From: Thermomonas carbonis
GTDB taxonomy: Bacteria; Pseudomonadota; Gammaproteobacteria; Xanthomonadales; Xanthomonadaceae
Reading direction: 5' to 3'
NCBI RefSeq assembly: GCF_014396975.1
Contig: NZ_CP060719.1
Span: forward strand, 497,501-561,500
Length of the DNA: 64,000 bases
Part shown: piece after piece, positions 39,817-51,100 of the stretch
How the letters are laid out: every line of letters starts with the position of its first letter
How positions within the stretch are numbered: position 1 is the first letter of the stretch
Program-made: the position numbers and the translations under genes
Notes under the pieces: model-generated
Told to the model about the DNA's origin: nothing
Database searches by the model: none
Seen by the model: only the letters and a program-made list of their open reading frames with translations

Positions 39817-40036
39817 CTTGACCCTGCGCCGTGCCGAGGGCGCGCTGGTGCGCGTGCTGGGCACGACCGAGCGTCGCGGCTTCCAGCCGGTTCGCGTGGA
39901 TGGCGAAACACTGGGCGATGACGACCAGTGGCAGCTGCGCCTGACCGTGGAAGGCCAGCGCGAACCCGAAGGCCTGCAGCTGCAGCTGGCGAAGTTGCAT
40001 GACTGCCTGTCGGTGCAGGTGCAGCCATGTCCGTGA
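39800..40036 (+). CDS. ilvM: Acetolactate synthase small (regulatory) subunit, IlvM type
   Basis: A 78-residue protein with a single ACT-like fold: RYQLDLTLRRAEGALVRVLG, RRGFQPVRVDG and WQLRLTVEGQREPEGLQLQL. Such subunits activate the large subunit and bear on feedback by valine. The short length fits IlvM rather than IlvN/IlvH. It overlaps ilvG by 17 bases and ilvE by 10, a sign of coupled translation. Confidence 0.88.
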   Translation: MRYQLDLTLRRAEGALVRVLGTTERRGFQPVRVDGETLGDDDQWQLRLTVEGQREPEGLQLQLAKLHDCLSVQVQPCP

Positions 40037-40944
40037 GTGCCGCCGCCCACGTCACGCCGATGTTCGATGCCGCGCATGCACCGAAGCCGAAGACCTGGTT
40101 CGACGGCGAACTGATCGAGAGCGACGCGCTGCAGGCCGGCCTCACCACGCACGCGATGCATTACGGCAGCGGCGTGTTCGAGGGCATCCGCGCCTACGCG
40201 ACCGCCGACGGTGGCGCGGCGGTGTTCCGCCTGCCCGAACACCTGGAGCGCATGCGCAAGGGCGCCAACCTGCTGGGACTGGCCTTCGATCCCGCGCAGG
40301 TCACCGAGGCGGTGCTGGCAACGCTGCGCGCCAACGGCCATCGCGACGCCTACATCCGCCCGCTGGCGTGGTTCGGTGAGGGCAGTTTCGGGTTGGACGT
40401 GGAAGGCCATGTGCCGCACATGATGGTTGCGACCACCGCAACCCAAGTGCACTTGAACGGCACCCGCGCACGCCTCGGTGTGTCGTGCTGGCGGCGCAAT
40501 CCGGCGGACTCGTTGCCGCCGCTGAAACTCTGCGGTGCCTACGTCAACTCGATCCTGGCCAAGCGCGAAGCGAAGTCGCGCGGTTTCGACGAGGCGATGT
40601 TCACCGATCGCGCCGGCAACGTGGTCGAGTGCACCGGCGCCAACCTGTTCATGGTCAAGGACGGCAACATCGTCGCCATCGAACATCCGGATGCATTGCC
40701 CGGGATCACCCGCGACAGCCTGCTGGCGCTGACCGGCGCGACCTCGCGGATGGCGACGCTGGAGGAATTGCTGGACGCCGACGAAGTCTTCGCCTGCGGC
40801 ACCGCCGCCGAAGTCGCGCCGATCTCGCAGGTCGAAGAGCGCGAATACGGCACCAATCCGGTGACCCGCGCCATCGCCGCGCACTACCAGCGCGTGGTGC
40901 GTGGCGAAGACGCTTCGTATCGCCACTGGCTGACCGCGGTCTGA
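40027..40944 (+). CDS. ilvE: Branched-chain amino acid aminotransferase
   Basis: IlvE transfers amino groups to the keto acids of valine, isoleucine and leucine. It is a class IV (D-amino-acid-type fold) PLP enzyme of 305 residues. YGSGVFEGIRAY near the N terminus, the catalytic lysine K167 in PPLKLCGAYVNSILAKREA, EAMFTDRAGNVVECTGANLF and GITRDSLLAL are visible. CGTAAEVAPI completes the cofactor site. The overlap with ilvM (10 bases) and ilvA (1 base) places it firmly in the operon. Confidence 0.95.
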   Translation: MSVSAAAHVTPMFDAAHAPKPKTWFDGELIESDALQAGLTTHAMHYGSGVFEGIRAYATADGGAAVFRLPEHLERMRKGANLLGLAFDPAQVTEAVLATLRANGHRDAYIRPLAWFGEGSFGLDVEGHVPHMMVATTATQVHLNGTRARLGVSCWRRNPADSLPPLKLCGAYVNSILAKREAKSRGFDEAMFTDRAGNVVECTGANLFMVKDGNIVAIEHPDALPGITRDSLLALTGATSRMATLEELLDADEVFACGTAAEVAPISQVEEREYGTNPVTRAIAAHYQRVVRGEDASYRHWLTAV

Positions 40945-42068
40945 TGGACGATCCGGTAGCCCGCGCCGTGCAGGTGACCGCCAGCGACGTGCTGGCGGCG
41001 CAGGCACGGCTGCGTCGTTACCTCAATCCCACCCCGCTGCATTACGCCGAGCGCTTCGGCTGCTGGCTGAAGCTGGAGAACCTGCAGCGCACCGGCTCGT
41101 ACAAGGTGCGTGGCGCGATGAACGCGCTGCTGGCCGCGCGCGAACGCGGCGATACCCGCCCGACCATCGCCGCCTCCGCCGGCAACCACGCCCAAGGCCT
41201 GGCCTGGGCCGCGTATCGGCTGGGCATGCCGGCGATCACGGTGATGCCGAAGACCGCGCCGGAAACCAAGGTGGCCGGCGTGGCCCACTGGGGCGCGACC
41301 GTGCGCCTGCATGGCGACACCTACGACGAAGCGAAAGCCTTCGCTGCCGATCTCGCCGCGCAGCACGGCTATCGCCTGCTGCCCGCCTTCGACGATCCCG
41401 ACGTGATCGCAGGACAAGGCACGGTCGGGCTGGAACTGGCCGCGCTGATGCCGGACGTGGTGCTGGTGCCGATCGGCGGTGGCGGCTTGGCCGCCGGCGT
41501 CGCCCTCGCGCTGAAGACACAGGGCGTGAAAATCATCGGTGCGCAGGTCGAAAACGTCGATGCGATGGCGCGCGTGCTGCGGGGCGACGTGACCCTGCGC
41601 GAACCCGCCGCGACCCTCGCCGATGGCGTGCGGGTCAAGGAGCCGGGCTACCTCACCCGCGCCCTGCTGCATGACCTGCTCGACGACATCGTGATCGTGC
41701 GCGAGGCCGAACTGCGCGAGACGCTGGTGCGGCTGGCGCTGGAAGAACACGTGATCGCCGAAGGTGCCGGCGCGCTGGCGTTGGCCGCGGGCCGGCGCGT
41801 GGCCGGCAAGCGCAAGTGCGCGGTGGTGTCCGGCGGCAACCTCGACGCCAGCGTGCTGGCCACGCTGCTGCAGGACGTGCGTCCGCGTCCGCCGCGCAAG
41901 CCGCGCCGTCGCGTGCAGGAACCGTTGCCGGCGATCGCCACGCAGGGACCGGTGCTCGACATCGCCGAAGCGCGCGCGGGTGCCGCGCGACTTAGGCCGG
42001 CGGCGGCCACCCGCATCGCTGCACCGACATCCGCCATCGCATGCACCACCGAGGATTGCACGACGTGA
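40944..42068 (+). CDS. ilvA: Threonine ammonia-lyase without regulatory domain
   Basis: This enzyme deaminates threonine to 2-ketobutyrate, the entry to isoleucine. The 374-residue product contains only the PLP catalytic domain: K54 in [27 protein letters not shown], and the phosphate loop GGGGLAAG. The two ACT-like domains of biosynthetic IlvA (about 500 residues) are absent. Instead there is a 50-residue tail that begins Pro/Arg-rich ([12 protein letters not shown]) and shows no domain. It resembles the shorter catabolic type but sits in the biosynthetic operon. It shares one base with ilvE and four with leuA. Confidence 0.93.
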   Translation: MDDPVARAVQVTASDVLAAQARLRRYLNPTPLHYAERFGCWLKLENLQRTGSYKVRGAMNALLAARERGDTRPTIAASAGNHAQGLAWAAYRLGMPAITVMPKTAPETKVAGVAHWGATVRLHGDTYDEAKAFAADLAAQHGYRLLPAFDDPDVIAGQGTVGLELAALMPDVVLVPIGGGGLAAGVALALKTQGVKIIGAQVENVDAMARVLRGDVTLREPAATLADGVRVKEPGYLTRALLHDLLDDIVIVREAELRETLVRLALEEHVIAEGAGALALAAGRRVAGKRKCAVVSGGNLDASVLATLLQDVRPRPPRKPRRRVQEPLPAIATQGPVLDIAEARAGAARLRPAAATRIAAPTSAIACTTEDCTT

Positions 42069-43630
42069 CCGACCAGACACCGAGCGACGTAACCGCCCAC
42101 GGCACGCAACGCATCAAGATTTTCGACACCACCCTGCGCGACGGCGAGCAGTCGCCGGGCTTCACCATGAACGCCGCGCAGAAGGTCCTGTTCGCGCATG
42201 CGCTGGAGGAGCTGGGCGTCGACGTGATCGAGGCCGGCTTCCCCAACAGCTCGCCCGCCGACTTCGGTGCCGTGCAGAGCATCGCCCGCGAGATCCGCCA
42301 CGCCTCCATCTGCGCGCTCGCGCGCTGCCACCCCGCCGACATCGACGCCTGCGGCAGCGCGCTGCAGGGTGCCGCCGCGCCGCGCATCCACGTGTTCATC
42401 TCGACCAGCCCGCTGCATCGCCAGCACAAGCTCAACATGAGCGAGGACCAGGTCATCGAGCACGCGGTGATGGGCGTCACCCGCGCACGCAGCCACGTCG
42501 ACGACGTCGAGTTCTCCGCCGAGGACGCCCTGCGCACCGAACCCGAATTCCTGGTCCGCGTGTTCGATGCCGCCATCGAAGCCGGCGCGCGCACCCTCAA
42601 CGTGCCCGACACCGTCGGCTACACCACGCCCAGCGAGATCCGCGCGCTGTTCGAGTACCTGCGCGCTAACGTGAAGGGCGCCGACGGCGTGGTGTTCAGC
42701 GCGCACTGCCACAACGACCTCGGCCTGGCCGTCGCGAATTCGCTGGCCGCGATCGAAGGCGGCGCGCGCCAGGTCGAATGCACGATCAACGGCATCGGCG
42801 AACGCGCCGGCAACGCCGCGATGGAAGAACTGGCGATGGCGCTGAAGGTGCGCCCCGGCTACTACGGCGCCGACACCCGGCTCGACACCACCAAACTGCT
42901 GGCGACCTCGCGCCTGCTGTCGCGGATCACCGGCATCCAGGTCCAGCGCAACAAGGCGATCGTCGGGTTGAATGCCTTCGCCCACGAATCCGGCATCCAC
43001 CAGCACGGCATGCTGAAGAACCGCGGCACCTACGAAATCATGCGGCCGCAGGACGTGGGCTGGGAGGATTCGCAGCTGGTGCTGGGTCGCCACAGCGGCC
43101 GCGCCGCGGTCGCCAACCGCCTGCGCGCGCTGGGTTACGTGCTGGAAGAAGGCCAGCTGGACCAGGTGATCGCCGAGGCCAAGGCACTGACCCACACCCA
43201 GCACGTGATCACCGACACCGACCTGCAGCGACTGGTCGAAGGCGAGCACGTCGGCCCCGGCTGGCGGATCGCCGGGATGGGCCTGTCCGACAACGCCGGC
43301 ACCACCCATGCGCGCGTCGACCTCTCCGATCCCGATGGCCGCCACGTGGTCCAGAGCGCCGACGGCGACGGCCCGGTCGCGGCGCTGTTCGCCGCGCTGG
43401 CGCATGCCACCAAGGTCGACTTCGTGCTGGAAAGCTACGAGGTGCACAGCATGGGCGTCGGCAACGATGCACGCGGCGAGGCCAACCTGAGCGCGCGCGT
43501 CAATGGCGAGCTCATGAGTGGCCAGGGCACCAGCCGCGACGTGCTGGAAGCCAGCGCGATCGCCTGGCTGGACGTCGCCAACCGGCTGCTGCGCGAGCGC
43601 CAGCCGCTGCGCGTCGCCGCCAGCGCCTGA
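42065..43630 (+). CDS. leuA: 2-isopropylmalate synthase
   Basis: LeuA condenses 2-ketoisovalerate with acetyl-CoA, the first step to leucine. The 521-residue product has the metal-binding [16 protein letters not shown], the [12 protein letters not shown] motif, [14 protein letters not shown], and [16 protein letters not shown]. The C-terminal regulatory domain (about 390-521) is present. GTG 42065 is chosen as the start: it overlaps the ilvA stop (GTGA), has GAGGA upstream, and gives the family length. The ATG at 42041 lacks a ribosome site. Confidence 0.95.
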   Translation: MTDQTPSDVTAHGTQRIKIFDTTLRDGEQSPGFTMNAAQKVLFAHALEELGVDVIEAGFPNSSPADFGAVQSIAREIRHASICALARCHPADIDACGSALQGAAAPRIHVFISTSPLHRQHKLNMSEDQVIEHAVMGVTRARSHVDDVEFSAEDALRTEPEFLVRVFDAAIEAGARTLNVPDTVGYTTPSEIRALFEYLRANVKGADGVVFSAHCHNDLGLAVANSLAAIEGGARQVECTINGIGERAGNAAMEELAMALKVRPGYYGADTRLDTTKLLATSRLLSRITGIQVQRNKAIVGLNAFAHESGIHQHGMLKNRGTYEIMRPQDVGWEDSQLVLGRHSGRAAVANRLRALGYVLEEGQLDQVIAEAKALTHTQHVITDTDLQRLVEGEHVGPGWRIAGMGLSDNAGTTHARVDLSDPDGRHVVQSADGDGPVAALFAALAHATKVDFVLESYEVHSMGVGNDARGEANLSARVNGELMSGQGTSRDVLEASAIAWLDVANRLLRERQPLRVAASA

Positions 43631-43679
43631 CCTCCAACGAACACGCTCTTCCCCATCACACACGCAACGGAATCGCCCC

Positions 43680-44771
43680 ATGCACGCTGACATCGTCGTA
43701 TTGCCCGGTGACGGCATCGGCCCCGAAGTGACCGCCGCCGCGGTCGACGTCCTGCGCGCGGTCGCGCGTCGCTACGGCCACCATTTCCGCTTCGACGAGA
43801 AGCTGATCGGCGGTGCCGCCATCGACGCCACCGGCACCCCGCTGCCGGCCGATACGCTCGATGCCGCGCAGGCGGCCGACGCAATTTTGCTCGGCGCAGT
43901 CGGCGGGCCGAAGTGGTCGGACCCGAACGCGAAGGTGCGCCCGGAACAGGGCCTGCTGGCGATCCGCAAGGCACTCGGCCTGTTCGCCAACCTGCGCCCG
44001 GTGAAGCCGCACGTGGCCGGCCTGGGCGCCTCGCCGATCAAGCCGCACCTGCTGCAGGGCGTGGACCTGGTGGTGGTGCGCGAACTGACCGGTGGCATCT
44101 ACTTCGGTCGCAAGCAACGCAGCGCGGACAGCGCCAGCGACCTGTGCGAATACAGCGTCTTCGAGATCGAGCGGGTGGTGCGCCACGCCGCGAAACTGGC
44201 GCGCAGCCGCAGTGGCCGGCTGACCTCGGTCGACAAGGCCAACGTGCTGGAGACCTCGCGGCTCTGGCGCGACGTCACTACCCGGGTCATCCGCGACGAA
44301 TTCCCGGACGTGACGCTGGAACACCAGCTGGTCGATTCGATGGCGATGCACCTGATCGCCAAACCGCGCGCCTACGACGTCATCGTCACCGAAAACATGT
44401 TCGGCGACATCCTCACCGACGAGGCCTCGATGCTGGCCGGTTCGCTGGGCCTGCTGCCGAGCGCATCGCTGGGCGAGGGTCGCTGCGGGATCTACGAGCC
44501 GATCCACGGCTCGGCACCCGACATCGCCGGCCTGGGCGTGGCGAATCCGTACGCCTGCATCCTCAGCGCGGCGATGCTGCTGCGCCACTCGCTGGGCCTG
44601 GAAGGCGAAGCCACCTGCGTCGAGCAGGCGGTGTCGCGCGCACTGGATGCCGGCTTCCTCACCGCCGATCTCGCCGGCGAAGGCCAACGCGCCATCGGCA
44701 CGCGCGCCGCCACCCAGGCGGTGATCGAACAACTGGAGTTGCCTTGCCAGGTGATGGAGTTGCGCGATTGA
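43680..44771 (+). CDS. leuB: 3-isopropylmalate dehydrogenase
   Basis: LeuB oxidises and decarboxylates 3-isopropylmalate with NAD+. The 363-residue product carries [27 protein letters not shown], the substrate arginines in FANLRPVKP and [13 protein letters not shown], and the [19 protein letters not shown] metal site. The NAD motif is [10 protein letters not shown]. It is the last gene of the operon, 49 bases after leuA, with a weak ribosome site, and it converges on leuD through a terminator. Confidence 0.97.
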   Translation: MHADIVVLPGDGIGPEVTAAAVDVLRAVARRYGHHFRFDEKLIGGAAIDATGTPLPADTLDAAQAADAILLGAVGGPKWSDPNAKVRPEQGLLAIRKALGLFANLRPVKPHVAGLGASPIKPHLLQGVDLVVVRELTGGIYFGRKQRSADSASDLCEYSVFEIERVVRHAAKLARSRSGRLTSVDKANVLETSRLWRDVTTRVIRDEFPDVTLEHQLVDSMAMHLIAKPRAYDVIVTENMFGDILTDEASMLAGSLGLLPSASLGEGRCGIYEPIHGSAPDIAGLGVANPYACILSAAMLLRHSLGLEGEATCVEQAVSRALDAGFLTADLAGEGQRAIGTRAATQAVIEQLELPCQVMELRD

Positions 44772-44794
44772 GTCGATGACTCGCGTCGCAAACG

Positions 44795-44821
44795 AAAACG
44801 CCGCCCGAGGGCGGCGTTTTT
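44795..44821. terminator. Bidirectional terminator between leuB and leuD
   Basis: A perfect GC stem (arm AAAACGCCGCC, 44795-44805 with 44810-44820) and a 4-base loop. It ends in TTTTT on + and TTTTCG on -, so it can serve both convergent operons. Confidence 0.88.
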
Positions 44822-44843
44822 GCATCCGTCGATTGCACGCGCG

Positions 44844-45491
44844 TCAGCCGCCTGCGTCGAACAACCAAGGCTGCGCCGCACGATGCCGCGCCTCGAACCC
44901 GCGGATCGCATCGTGGTCTCGCAGGGTCAGGCCGATGTCGTCCAGGCCGTGCAGCAGGCAATGCTTGCGGAAATCGTCGACCTCGAAGCTGTATCGCACG
45001 CCATCCGGTCGGGTCACGGTCTGCGAAGCCAAATCAACGGTGATTGCGTAACCTTCGGTCGCCTCGCACTGCGCGAACAACGCATCGACCTCATCGGCGG
45101 CCAGCACGATCGGCAGCAGGCCGTTCTTGAAACTGTTGTTGTAGAAGATGTCGGCGAAGCCCGGGGCGATGATCGCGCGGAAGCCGTATTCCTCCAGCGC
45201 CCACGGTGCATGTTCGCGCGAGGAACCGCAGCCGAAGTTCTCGCGCGCCAGCAGCACGCTGGCACCGGCATAACGTGGTGCGTTGAGCACGAAGTCGTGG
45301 TTGAGTGGACGCACGCTGTTGTCTTGCCCCGGCTCGCCGACATCCAGATAGCGCCACTTGTCGAACAGGTTCGGGCCGAAGCCGCTGCGCTTGATCGACT
45401 TCAGGAATTGCTTGGGGATGATCTGGTCGGTGTCGACGTTCGCGCGATCCAGCGGGGCGACCAGGCCGGTGTGGGTGGTGAAGGCTTTCAT
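44844..45491 (-). CDS. leuD: 3-isopropylmalate dehydratase small subunit
   Basis: LeuD is the swivelling small subunit of isopropylmalate isomerase. The 215 residues match the family: [20 protein letters not shown], the [14 protein letters not shown] loop and [17 protein letters not shown] are diagnostic. It follows leuC by 10 bases on the minus strand. Confidence 0.97.
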   Translation of the reverse strand: MKAFTTHTGLVAPLDRANVDTDQIIPKQFLKSIKRSGFGPNLFDKWRYLDVGEPGQDNSVRPLNHDFVLNAPRYAGASVLLARENFGCGSSREHAPWALEEYGFRAIIAPGFADIFYNNSFKNGLLPIVLAADEVDALFAQCEATEGYAITVDLASQTVTRPDGVRYSFEVDDFRKHCLLHGLDDIGLTLRDHDAIRGFEARHRAAQPWLFDAGG

Positions 45492-45501
45492 CGGCGTGTC
45501 C

Positions 45502-46929
45502 TCAAGACTGCATCAGTTCGCGCACATCGACGAAGTGGCCCGCCACCGCAGCAGCCGCGGCCATCGCCGGACTGACCAGGTGGGTGCGGCCACCGCTGCC
45601 CTGGCGGCCCTCGAAATTGCGGTTCGACGTCGATGCGCAATGCTCGCCATCGCCCAGCTTGTCGGGATTCATCGCCAGGCACATCGAACAGCCGGGCTCG
45701 CGCCACTCGAAGCCTGCATCGAGGAAGATCCGATCGAGCCCTTCGGCCTCGGCCTGCGCCTTGACCAGGCCGGAGCCCGGCACCACCAGTGCCTGCTTCA
45801 CGCTCGCCGCGACCTTGCGGCCCTTGGCGACATCCGCCGCCGCGCGAAGATCCTCGATCCGCGAGTTGGTGCACGAGCCGATGAACACGCGATCGAGCCG
45901 GATCGTGATGATCGGCTGGTTCGCCTGCAAGCCCATGTACTTCAGCGCGCGCTGGATCGAATCCTTGCGCACCGGATCGGCTTCGCGATCGGGATCCGGG
46001 ACGTTCTGGTCCACCGCCAGCACCATTTCCGGCGAGGTGCCCCAGCTGACTTGCGGCTTGATGTCTTCGGCGCGCAATTCGACGACGCTGTCGAACACTG
46101 CGTCGTCATCAGACACCAGCGTCTGCCACAACGCCACCGCCGCGTCCCAGTCCGTCCCCCTCGGTGCGAACGGACGCCCGCGCACGTAGTCGATGGTCTT
46201 CTGGTCGACCGCGACCATGCCGACCCGCGCGCCGGCCTCGATCGCCATGTTGCAGATGGTCATGCGGCCTTCCATCGACAGCGCGCGGATGGTGCTGCCG
46301 GCGAACTCCAGCGCATGCCCATTGCCGCCGGCGGTGCCGATGTGGCCGATGATCGCGAGCACGATGTCCTTGGCGGTGACGCCGAACGGCAGCGCGCCCT
46401 CGACCCGCACCTGCAGGTTCTTCATCTTCTTGGCGACCAAGCATTGCGTGGCCAGCACGTGTTCCACCTCCGAGGTGCCGATGCCGTGCGCGAGCGCACC
46501 GAACGCGCCATGCGTCGAAGTGTGCGAATCGCCGCAGACCACGGTCATGCCCGGCAGGGTGGCACCCTGCTCGGGGCCGACCACGTGGACGATGCCCTGG
46601 CGCACGTCATCCATCCTGAATTCGAGGATGCCGAAGTCGTCGCAGTTCTCGTCCAGCGTCTGCACCTGCAGCCGCGACACCGGATCGGCGATTGCCTGCA
46701 ATCCTCCGTCGCGCTCGATCTTCGTCGTCGGCACGTTGTGATCGGGCGTGGCGATGTTGGCATCGATCCGCCAGGGTTTGCGCCCGGCCAGGCGCAAGCC
46801 CTCGAAGGCTTGTGGCGAGGTCACCTCGTGGAGGATGTGGCGGTCGATGTAGAGCAGCGACGATCCATCATCGCGGCGCACGACTTCGTGCATCTCCCAC
46901 AACTTGTCGTACAGGGTCTTGCCGGCCAT
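45502..46929 (-). CDS. leuC: 3-isopropylmalate dehydratase large subunit
   Basis: LeuC is the [4Fe-4S] subunit isomerising 2- to 3-isopropylmalate. The 475-residue product has the three cluster cysteines C353 (GSCTNSR), C414 and C417 ([13 protein letters not shown]), and the [16 protein letters not shown] motif. ATG 46929 is preceded by GAGG. It is divergent from a LysR gene (144 bases between), whose product is a natural candidate for its regulation. Confidence 0.97.
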   Translation of the reverse strand: MAGKTLYDKLWEMHEVVRRDDGSSLLYIDRHILHEVTSPQAFEGLRLAGRKPWRIDANIATPDHNVPTTKIERDGGLQAIADPVSRLQVQTLDENCDDFGILEFRMDDVRQGIVHVVGPEQGATLPGMTVVCGDSHTSTHGAFGALAHGIGTSEVEHVLATQCLVAKKMKNLQVRVEGALPFGVTAKDIVLAIIGHIGTAGGNGHALEFAGSTIRALSMEGRMTICNMAIEAGARVGMVAVDQKTIDYVRGRPFAPRGTDWDAAVALWQTLVSDDDAVFDSVVELRAEDIKPQVSWGTSPEMVLAVDQNVPDPDREADPVRKDSIQRALKYMGLQANQPIITIRLDRVFIGSCTNSRIEDLRAAADVAKGRKVAASVKQALVVPGSGLVKAQAEAEGLDRIFLDAGFEWREPGCSMCLAMNPDKLGDGEHCASTSNRNFEGRQGSGGRTHLVSPAMAAAAAVAGHFVDVRELMQS

Positions 46930-47073
46930 GCGCGCCTCGGTCAGGTCTGGCGGCAGGCTGGCATCGAACCCCGGCCCGCCGCCTGGAGGCCCATGCTGCC
47001 GGCTTGCCTTCGATAACTCAAATGCATATTTTTCATTGGTTCGATTCCCATCCGGAATCATCGAAGGACTGCA
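46930..47073. promoter_or_regulatory. Divergent leuC/lysR control region
   Basis: This 144-base spacer contains an unusually AT-rich core (47011-47040). An exact 8-base inverted repeat lies around it: CCTTCGAT at 47007-47014 and ATCGAAGG at 47060-47067. The right copy includes the AAGG in front of the lysR ATG. LysR proteins usually bind such divergent spacers at T-N11-A sites, but I cannot fix the operator. Confidence 0.4.
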
Positions 47074-47943
47074 ATGGACTGGGCCAGCCTCAATGCCTTC
47101 GTCGCCGTCGCCGACCAAGGGGGCTTCTCCGCCGCGGCCGCGCAGCTGCACCTGACCCAGCCGGCGGTAAGCAAGCGCATCGCCCTGCTTGAATCATCAC
47201 TAGGTGCGCGCCTGTTCGACCGCTTGGGCCGGCAAGTGGTGCTGACGGAAGCCGGCCGCCTGCTGCTGCCACGCGCGAAACAGATGCTCGCCGAAGCCGA
47301 TGCCGCCCGCCGCGCCATCGACGATCTCGACCAGGACATCGGCGGCCGCCTCAGCCTCGCTACCAGCCACCACATCGGACTGCATCGCTTGCCGCCACTG
47401 CTGCGCCGATTCAGCGCGCTGCACCCGCGAGTGGCGCTGGATCTCGGCTTCATGGATTCCGAACAGGCGTATACGCGGGTGCTGCAGGGCAGCGCCGAAC
47501 TCGCCTTGACCACGCTCGGCCCGACGCAACCGCCACTGCACTCCACGCCGATCTGGGACGACCCGCTGCACGTGGTGGTCGCGCCCGATCATCCACTGGC
47601 CACGCGCGCGAAGGTAACGCTGGCCGATCTTGCTGCGCATCCCACCGTGTTGCCGGATGCGGTGACGTTCACCCACACGATCGTCGCCGATGCCTTCGCA
47701 CGCCGCGGTCTGTCATTGCAGTTGCGGATGACCACCAACTACCTGGAGACGATCAAGATGCTGGCCGCGGTGGGCCTGGCCTGGACCGTATTGCCGCAGA
47801 CGATGCTGGATGCGCAGGTGCGCGTGCTGCCGGTCGCGGGCCTCAAGCTCACGCGCCAACTCGGCTGCACGGTGCATGGCGGGCGTACCCTGTCGCGCGC
47901 GGCCCAGGCGTTCATCGCATTGCTGAAGGCCGACGCTCGATAG
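47074..47943 (+). CDS. LysR-family transcription regulator, divergent from leuC
   Basis: A 289-residue LysR regulator. The N-terminal winged HTH ([52 protein letters not shown]) is clear, and the effector-binding domain follows (residues about 90-285). The divergent placement suggests it regulates leuC-leuD, perhaps with a leucine-pathway intermediate as signal; this is inference from position. Its stop is 13 bases from the large palindrome downstream. Confidence 0.92.
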   Translation: MDWASLNAFVAVADQGGFSAAAAQLHLTQPAVSKRIALLESSLGARLFDRLGRQVVLTEAGRLLLPRAKQMLAEADAARRAIDDLDQDIGGRLSLATSHHIGLHRLPPLLRRFSALHPRVALDLGFMDSEQAYTRVLQGSAELALTTLGPTQPPLHSTPIWDDPLHVVVAPDHPLATRAKVTLADLAAHPTVLPDAVTFTHTIVADAFARRGLSLQLRMTTNYLETIKMLAAVGLAWTVLPQTMLDAQVRVLPVAGLKLTRQLGCTVHGGRTLSRAAQAFIALLKADAR

Positions 47944-47956
47944 CCGACCTCTCGAA

Positions 47957-48086
47957 GCGCTCCGGTGCGGTGCGTGCCGAAGCGAATGTCCTCCGGCATC
48001 GGCTCGAAAAGTCGGGTCGAGTGGAGTAGCACTCGTGCCGATGCCTCCTCCTTGATTTCGCTTCGGCACGCACCGCACCGGAGCGC
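47957..48086. repeat. 130-base nested palindrome between convergent genes
   Basis: A perfect 30-base inverted repeat (47957-47986 with 48057-48086) encloses a 9-base repeat (GGCATCGGC 47995-48003 with 48037-48045) and then a 6-base one (CGAGTG 48018-48023 with 48030-48035). It lies between the lysR stop and the RND-pump stop. No target-site duplication is obvious at its ends. It could be a terminator for both genes, a MITE-like element or a structured RNA. Confidence 0.9.
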
Positions 48087-48100
48087 CAACCGTAGCGAGC

Positions 48101-51100
48101 TCAAGCCGCCTGCGGCGGCTTCACCCGGAACCACGCCGCATACAGCGCCGGCAGGAACAGCAAGGTCAGCGCGGTCGCCACGATCAGTCCACCCATGATC
48201 GCCACCGCCATCGGCCCGAAGAACACCGAGCGCGACAGCGGGATCATTGCCAGCACCGCAGCGAGTGCGGTCAGCACGATCGGCCGGAAGCGGCGCACCG
48301 TGGCGTCGCTGATCGCATCCCATGGCGCACTGCCATGCGCGATGTCCTGCTCGATCTGGTCCACCAGGATCACCGAGTTGCGCATGATCATCCCGAACAG
48401 CGCGATGGTGCCGAGCATCGCCACGAAACCGAACGGCACCCGCAGCACCAGCAGGAACAGGCTTACCCCAATCAACCCCAACGGCGCGGTCAGCCACACC
48501 AACAGCACCCGCGAGAAACTGCGAAGTTGCAGCATCAGCAGCGTGGTCACCACCAGCACGAACAGCGGCATGCCGGCGTTCACCGAGTTCTGCCCGCGCG
48601 CCGAATCCTCCACCGTGCCGCCGACCTGCAGCAGGTAGCCGGACGGCAATGCCATGTGGATGTCATCCAGCGTCGGCCCGATCTGCGCCATCACGCTGGC
48701 CGGCAATTCCTTCCCATAGATGTCGGCGCGCACGGTGACCGTTGGCAAACGGTTGCGATGCCAGACGATGCCGTCCTCGAAGCCATCTTCAAGCGTGGCG
48801 ATCTGGCTCAGCGGCACCGCCTTGCCGCTCGCGGTCGGAACTGCGAGCGAGCCGAGCATGCCGAGCCGCTCGCGTTCCTCGCCCGGCCCGCGCAGCAGAA
48901 TCTCGATCGCCTCGTTGCCTTCGCGATACGTACTGACCGAGGTGCCGGACAGCGAGCCCGACAGGAATTTCGCCACCGCCGCCGAACTCACGCCCAATGC
49001 GCGCGCGCGTTCCTGGTCGATGCGCAGTCGCACCACCTTGCTCGGCTCGTTCCAGTCCAGGTTGACGTTGGTCACGTGCGGATTCGCACGCACCTTGTCG
49101 GCGACTTGCCGCGCAATCGCCTGCACCCGGTCGATGTGCTCGCCGGAGACGCGGAACTGCACCGGGTAACCCACCGGCGGACCGTTCTCCAGTCGCGTCA
49201 CCCGCACCTGCAACTCCGGGAATGCCGGCGCAGCGGTGTCGATCAGCCATTGGCGCACCGCCTCGCGCGATTCGATGTCATGCGTGAGCAGCACGAACTG
49301 GGCGAAGTTCGCTGCCGGCAGTTGCTGGTCCAGCGGCAGGTAGAAACGCGGTGAACCGGTGCCCACGTAGGTCACGTAACTTTCCACGCCTTGCTGTTTC
49401 TGCAGCATTGCTTCCAGCTTCTTCGCCTGCGCGGCGGCGGCCTTGAGCGATGCGCCCTCGGCCAGCTCCATGTCGACCATCAGTTCCAGTCGCGTGGACG
49501 ACGGGAAAAACTGCTGCGGCACGAAACGGAACAGCGCCAGCGACACGATGAAGATCACCACGGTCACCGCGATCACGGTCTTGCGGTACTCCACGCACCA
49601 TGCGACCAGGCCGCGGAAACGTCGATAGAACCGCGTCTGGTAGGGATCGTGCGCCGCTTCGTGGTGATGCTTCGCGGTGATGTGGTCGGACAGCGCGTCA
49701 CCGATGCGCGGAATGCGTCGAGCACCTGAGGCAAAGGCATCGCGCAAGCGACGGAAGCCGCGACCGATGCGTCCTTTCGGCGCGGCTTCGGCACCCTGTT
49801 CTTCCAGCAACTGGTAGCCCAGGTACGGGATGAACACCACCGCCGCGACCCACGAGATCAGCAGCGCGATGGTCACCACCTGGAAGATCGAGCGCGTGTA
49901 TTCGCCGGTGCTCGATGCCGCAGTAGCGATCGGCAAGAAGCCCGCCGCAGTCACCAGCGTGCCGGTCAGCATCGGGAACGCGGTGCTTTCCCATGCGAAT
50001 GCGGCCGCCTTGACCCGATCGAAGCCCTGCTCGATCTTCACCACCATCATTTCGACCGCGATGATCGCGTCGTCCACCAGCAGGCCGAGCGCCAGCACCA
50101 GCGCGCCCAGCGAGATCTTGTGCAGGCCGATGCCGAACCAATGCATCGTCGCGAAGGTCATCGCCAGCACCAGCGGGATCGACAGCGCGACCACGGTGCC
50201 GGTGCGCAGGCCGAGCGACAGGAAGCTGACCAGCAGCACGATCGCCACCGCCTCGGCCAGCACCTTGATGAATTCATCGACCGAGCGCGTCACCGCGAGC
50301 GGCTGGTCGGAGACCTTGCGCAGCGCCATGCCGGTCGGCAGGGTTTTCTGCAGGCGCGCGAACGTCGTTTCCAGCGACTTGCCCAGCTTGAGGATGTCGC
50401 CGCCGTTGCGCATCGACACCGCCAGCCCGATCGCGTCCTCGCCCATGAAGCGCATGCGCGGCGCTGGCGGATCGGAGAAGCCGCGGGTGACCGTGGCGAT
50501 CTCGCCCAGGCGGAAGGTGCGGTCGCCGCTGCGGATCGGGAAATCGCGGATCGATTGCACCGAATCGAAGCGGCCGCTGACGCGCATCTGCACGCGTTCG
50601 CCGGCGGTCTCGAAATAACTTGCCGGCACCACCGCGTTCTGCTGGTCCAGCGCTTCCTGCACATCCGTCAGCGGAATGCCGAGCGAGGCCAGCTTGGTGT
50701 TCGACAACTCGATGAAGATCTTCTCGTCCTGCAGGCCGAGCAGGTCCACCTTGCCGACATCGGGCACCCGCTGCAGTTCCAGTTCCAGCCGCTCGGCGTA
50801 GTCCTTGAGCACGGCGTAGTCGAAGCCCTCGCCGGTCAGCGCGTAGATGTTGCCGAAGGTGTCGCCGAATTCGTCGTTGAAGAACGGGCCGATCGCATCG
50901 CGCGGCAGGCTGGACTTGATGTCGCCGACCTTCTTGCGCACCTGGTACCAGAGCGGCGGGATGTCCTTGCTGCCCAGCGAATCCTTGGCGATGAAGATGA
51001 TCTGCGACTCGCCCGGCCGCGAGTACGCGCGGATGAACTCGTACTGGCCGGTCTCCATCAATTTCTTTTCGATGCGGTCGGTGATCTGCCGCGACACCTC

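Noticed and set aside
47030..47052. GGTTCGATTCCC looking like a tRNA T-loop
   Set aside because: No acceptor, D or anticodon arm can be built around it, and the T stem has a mismatch. It falls inside the leuC/lysR promoter spacer.
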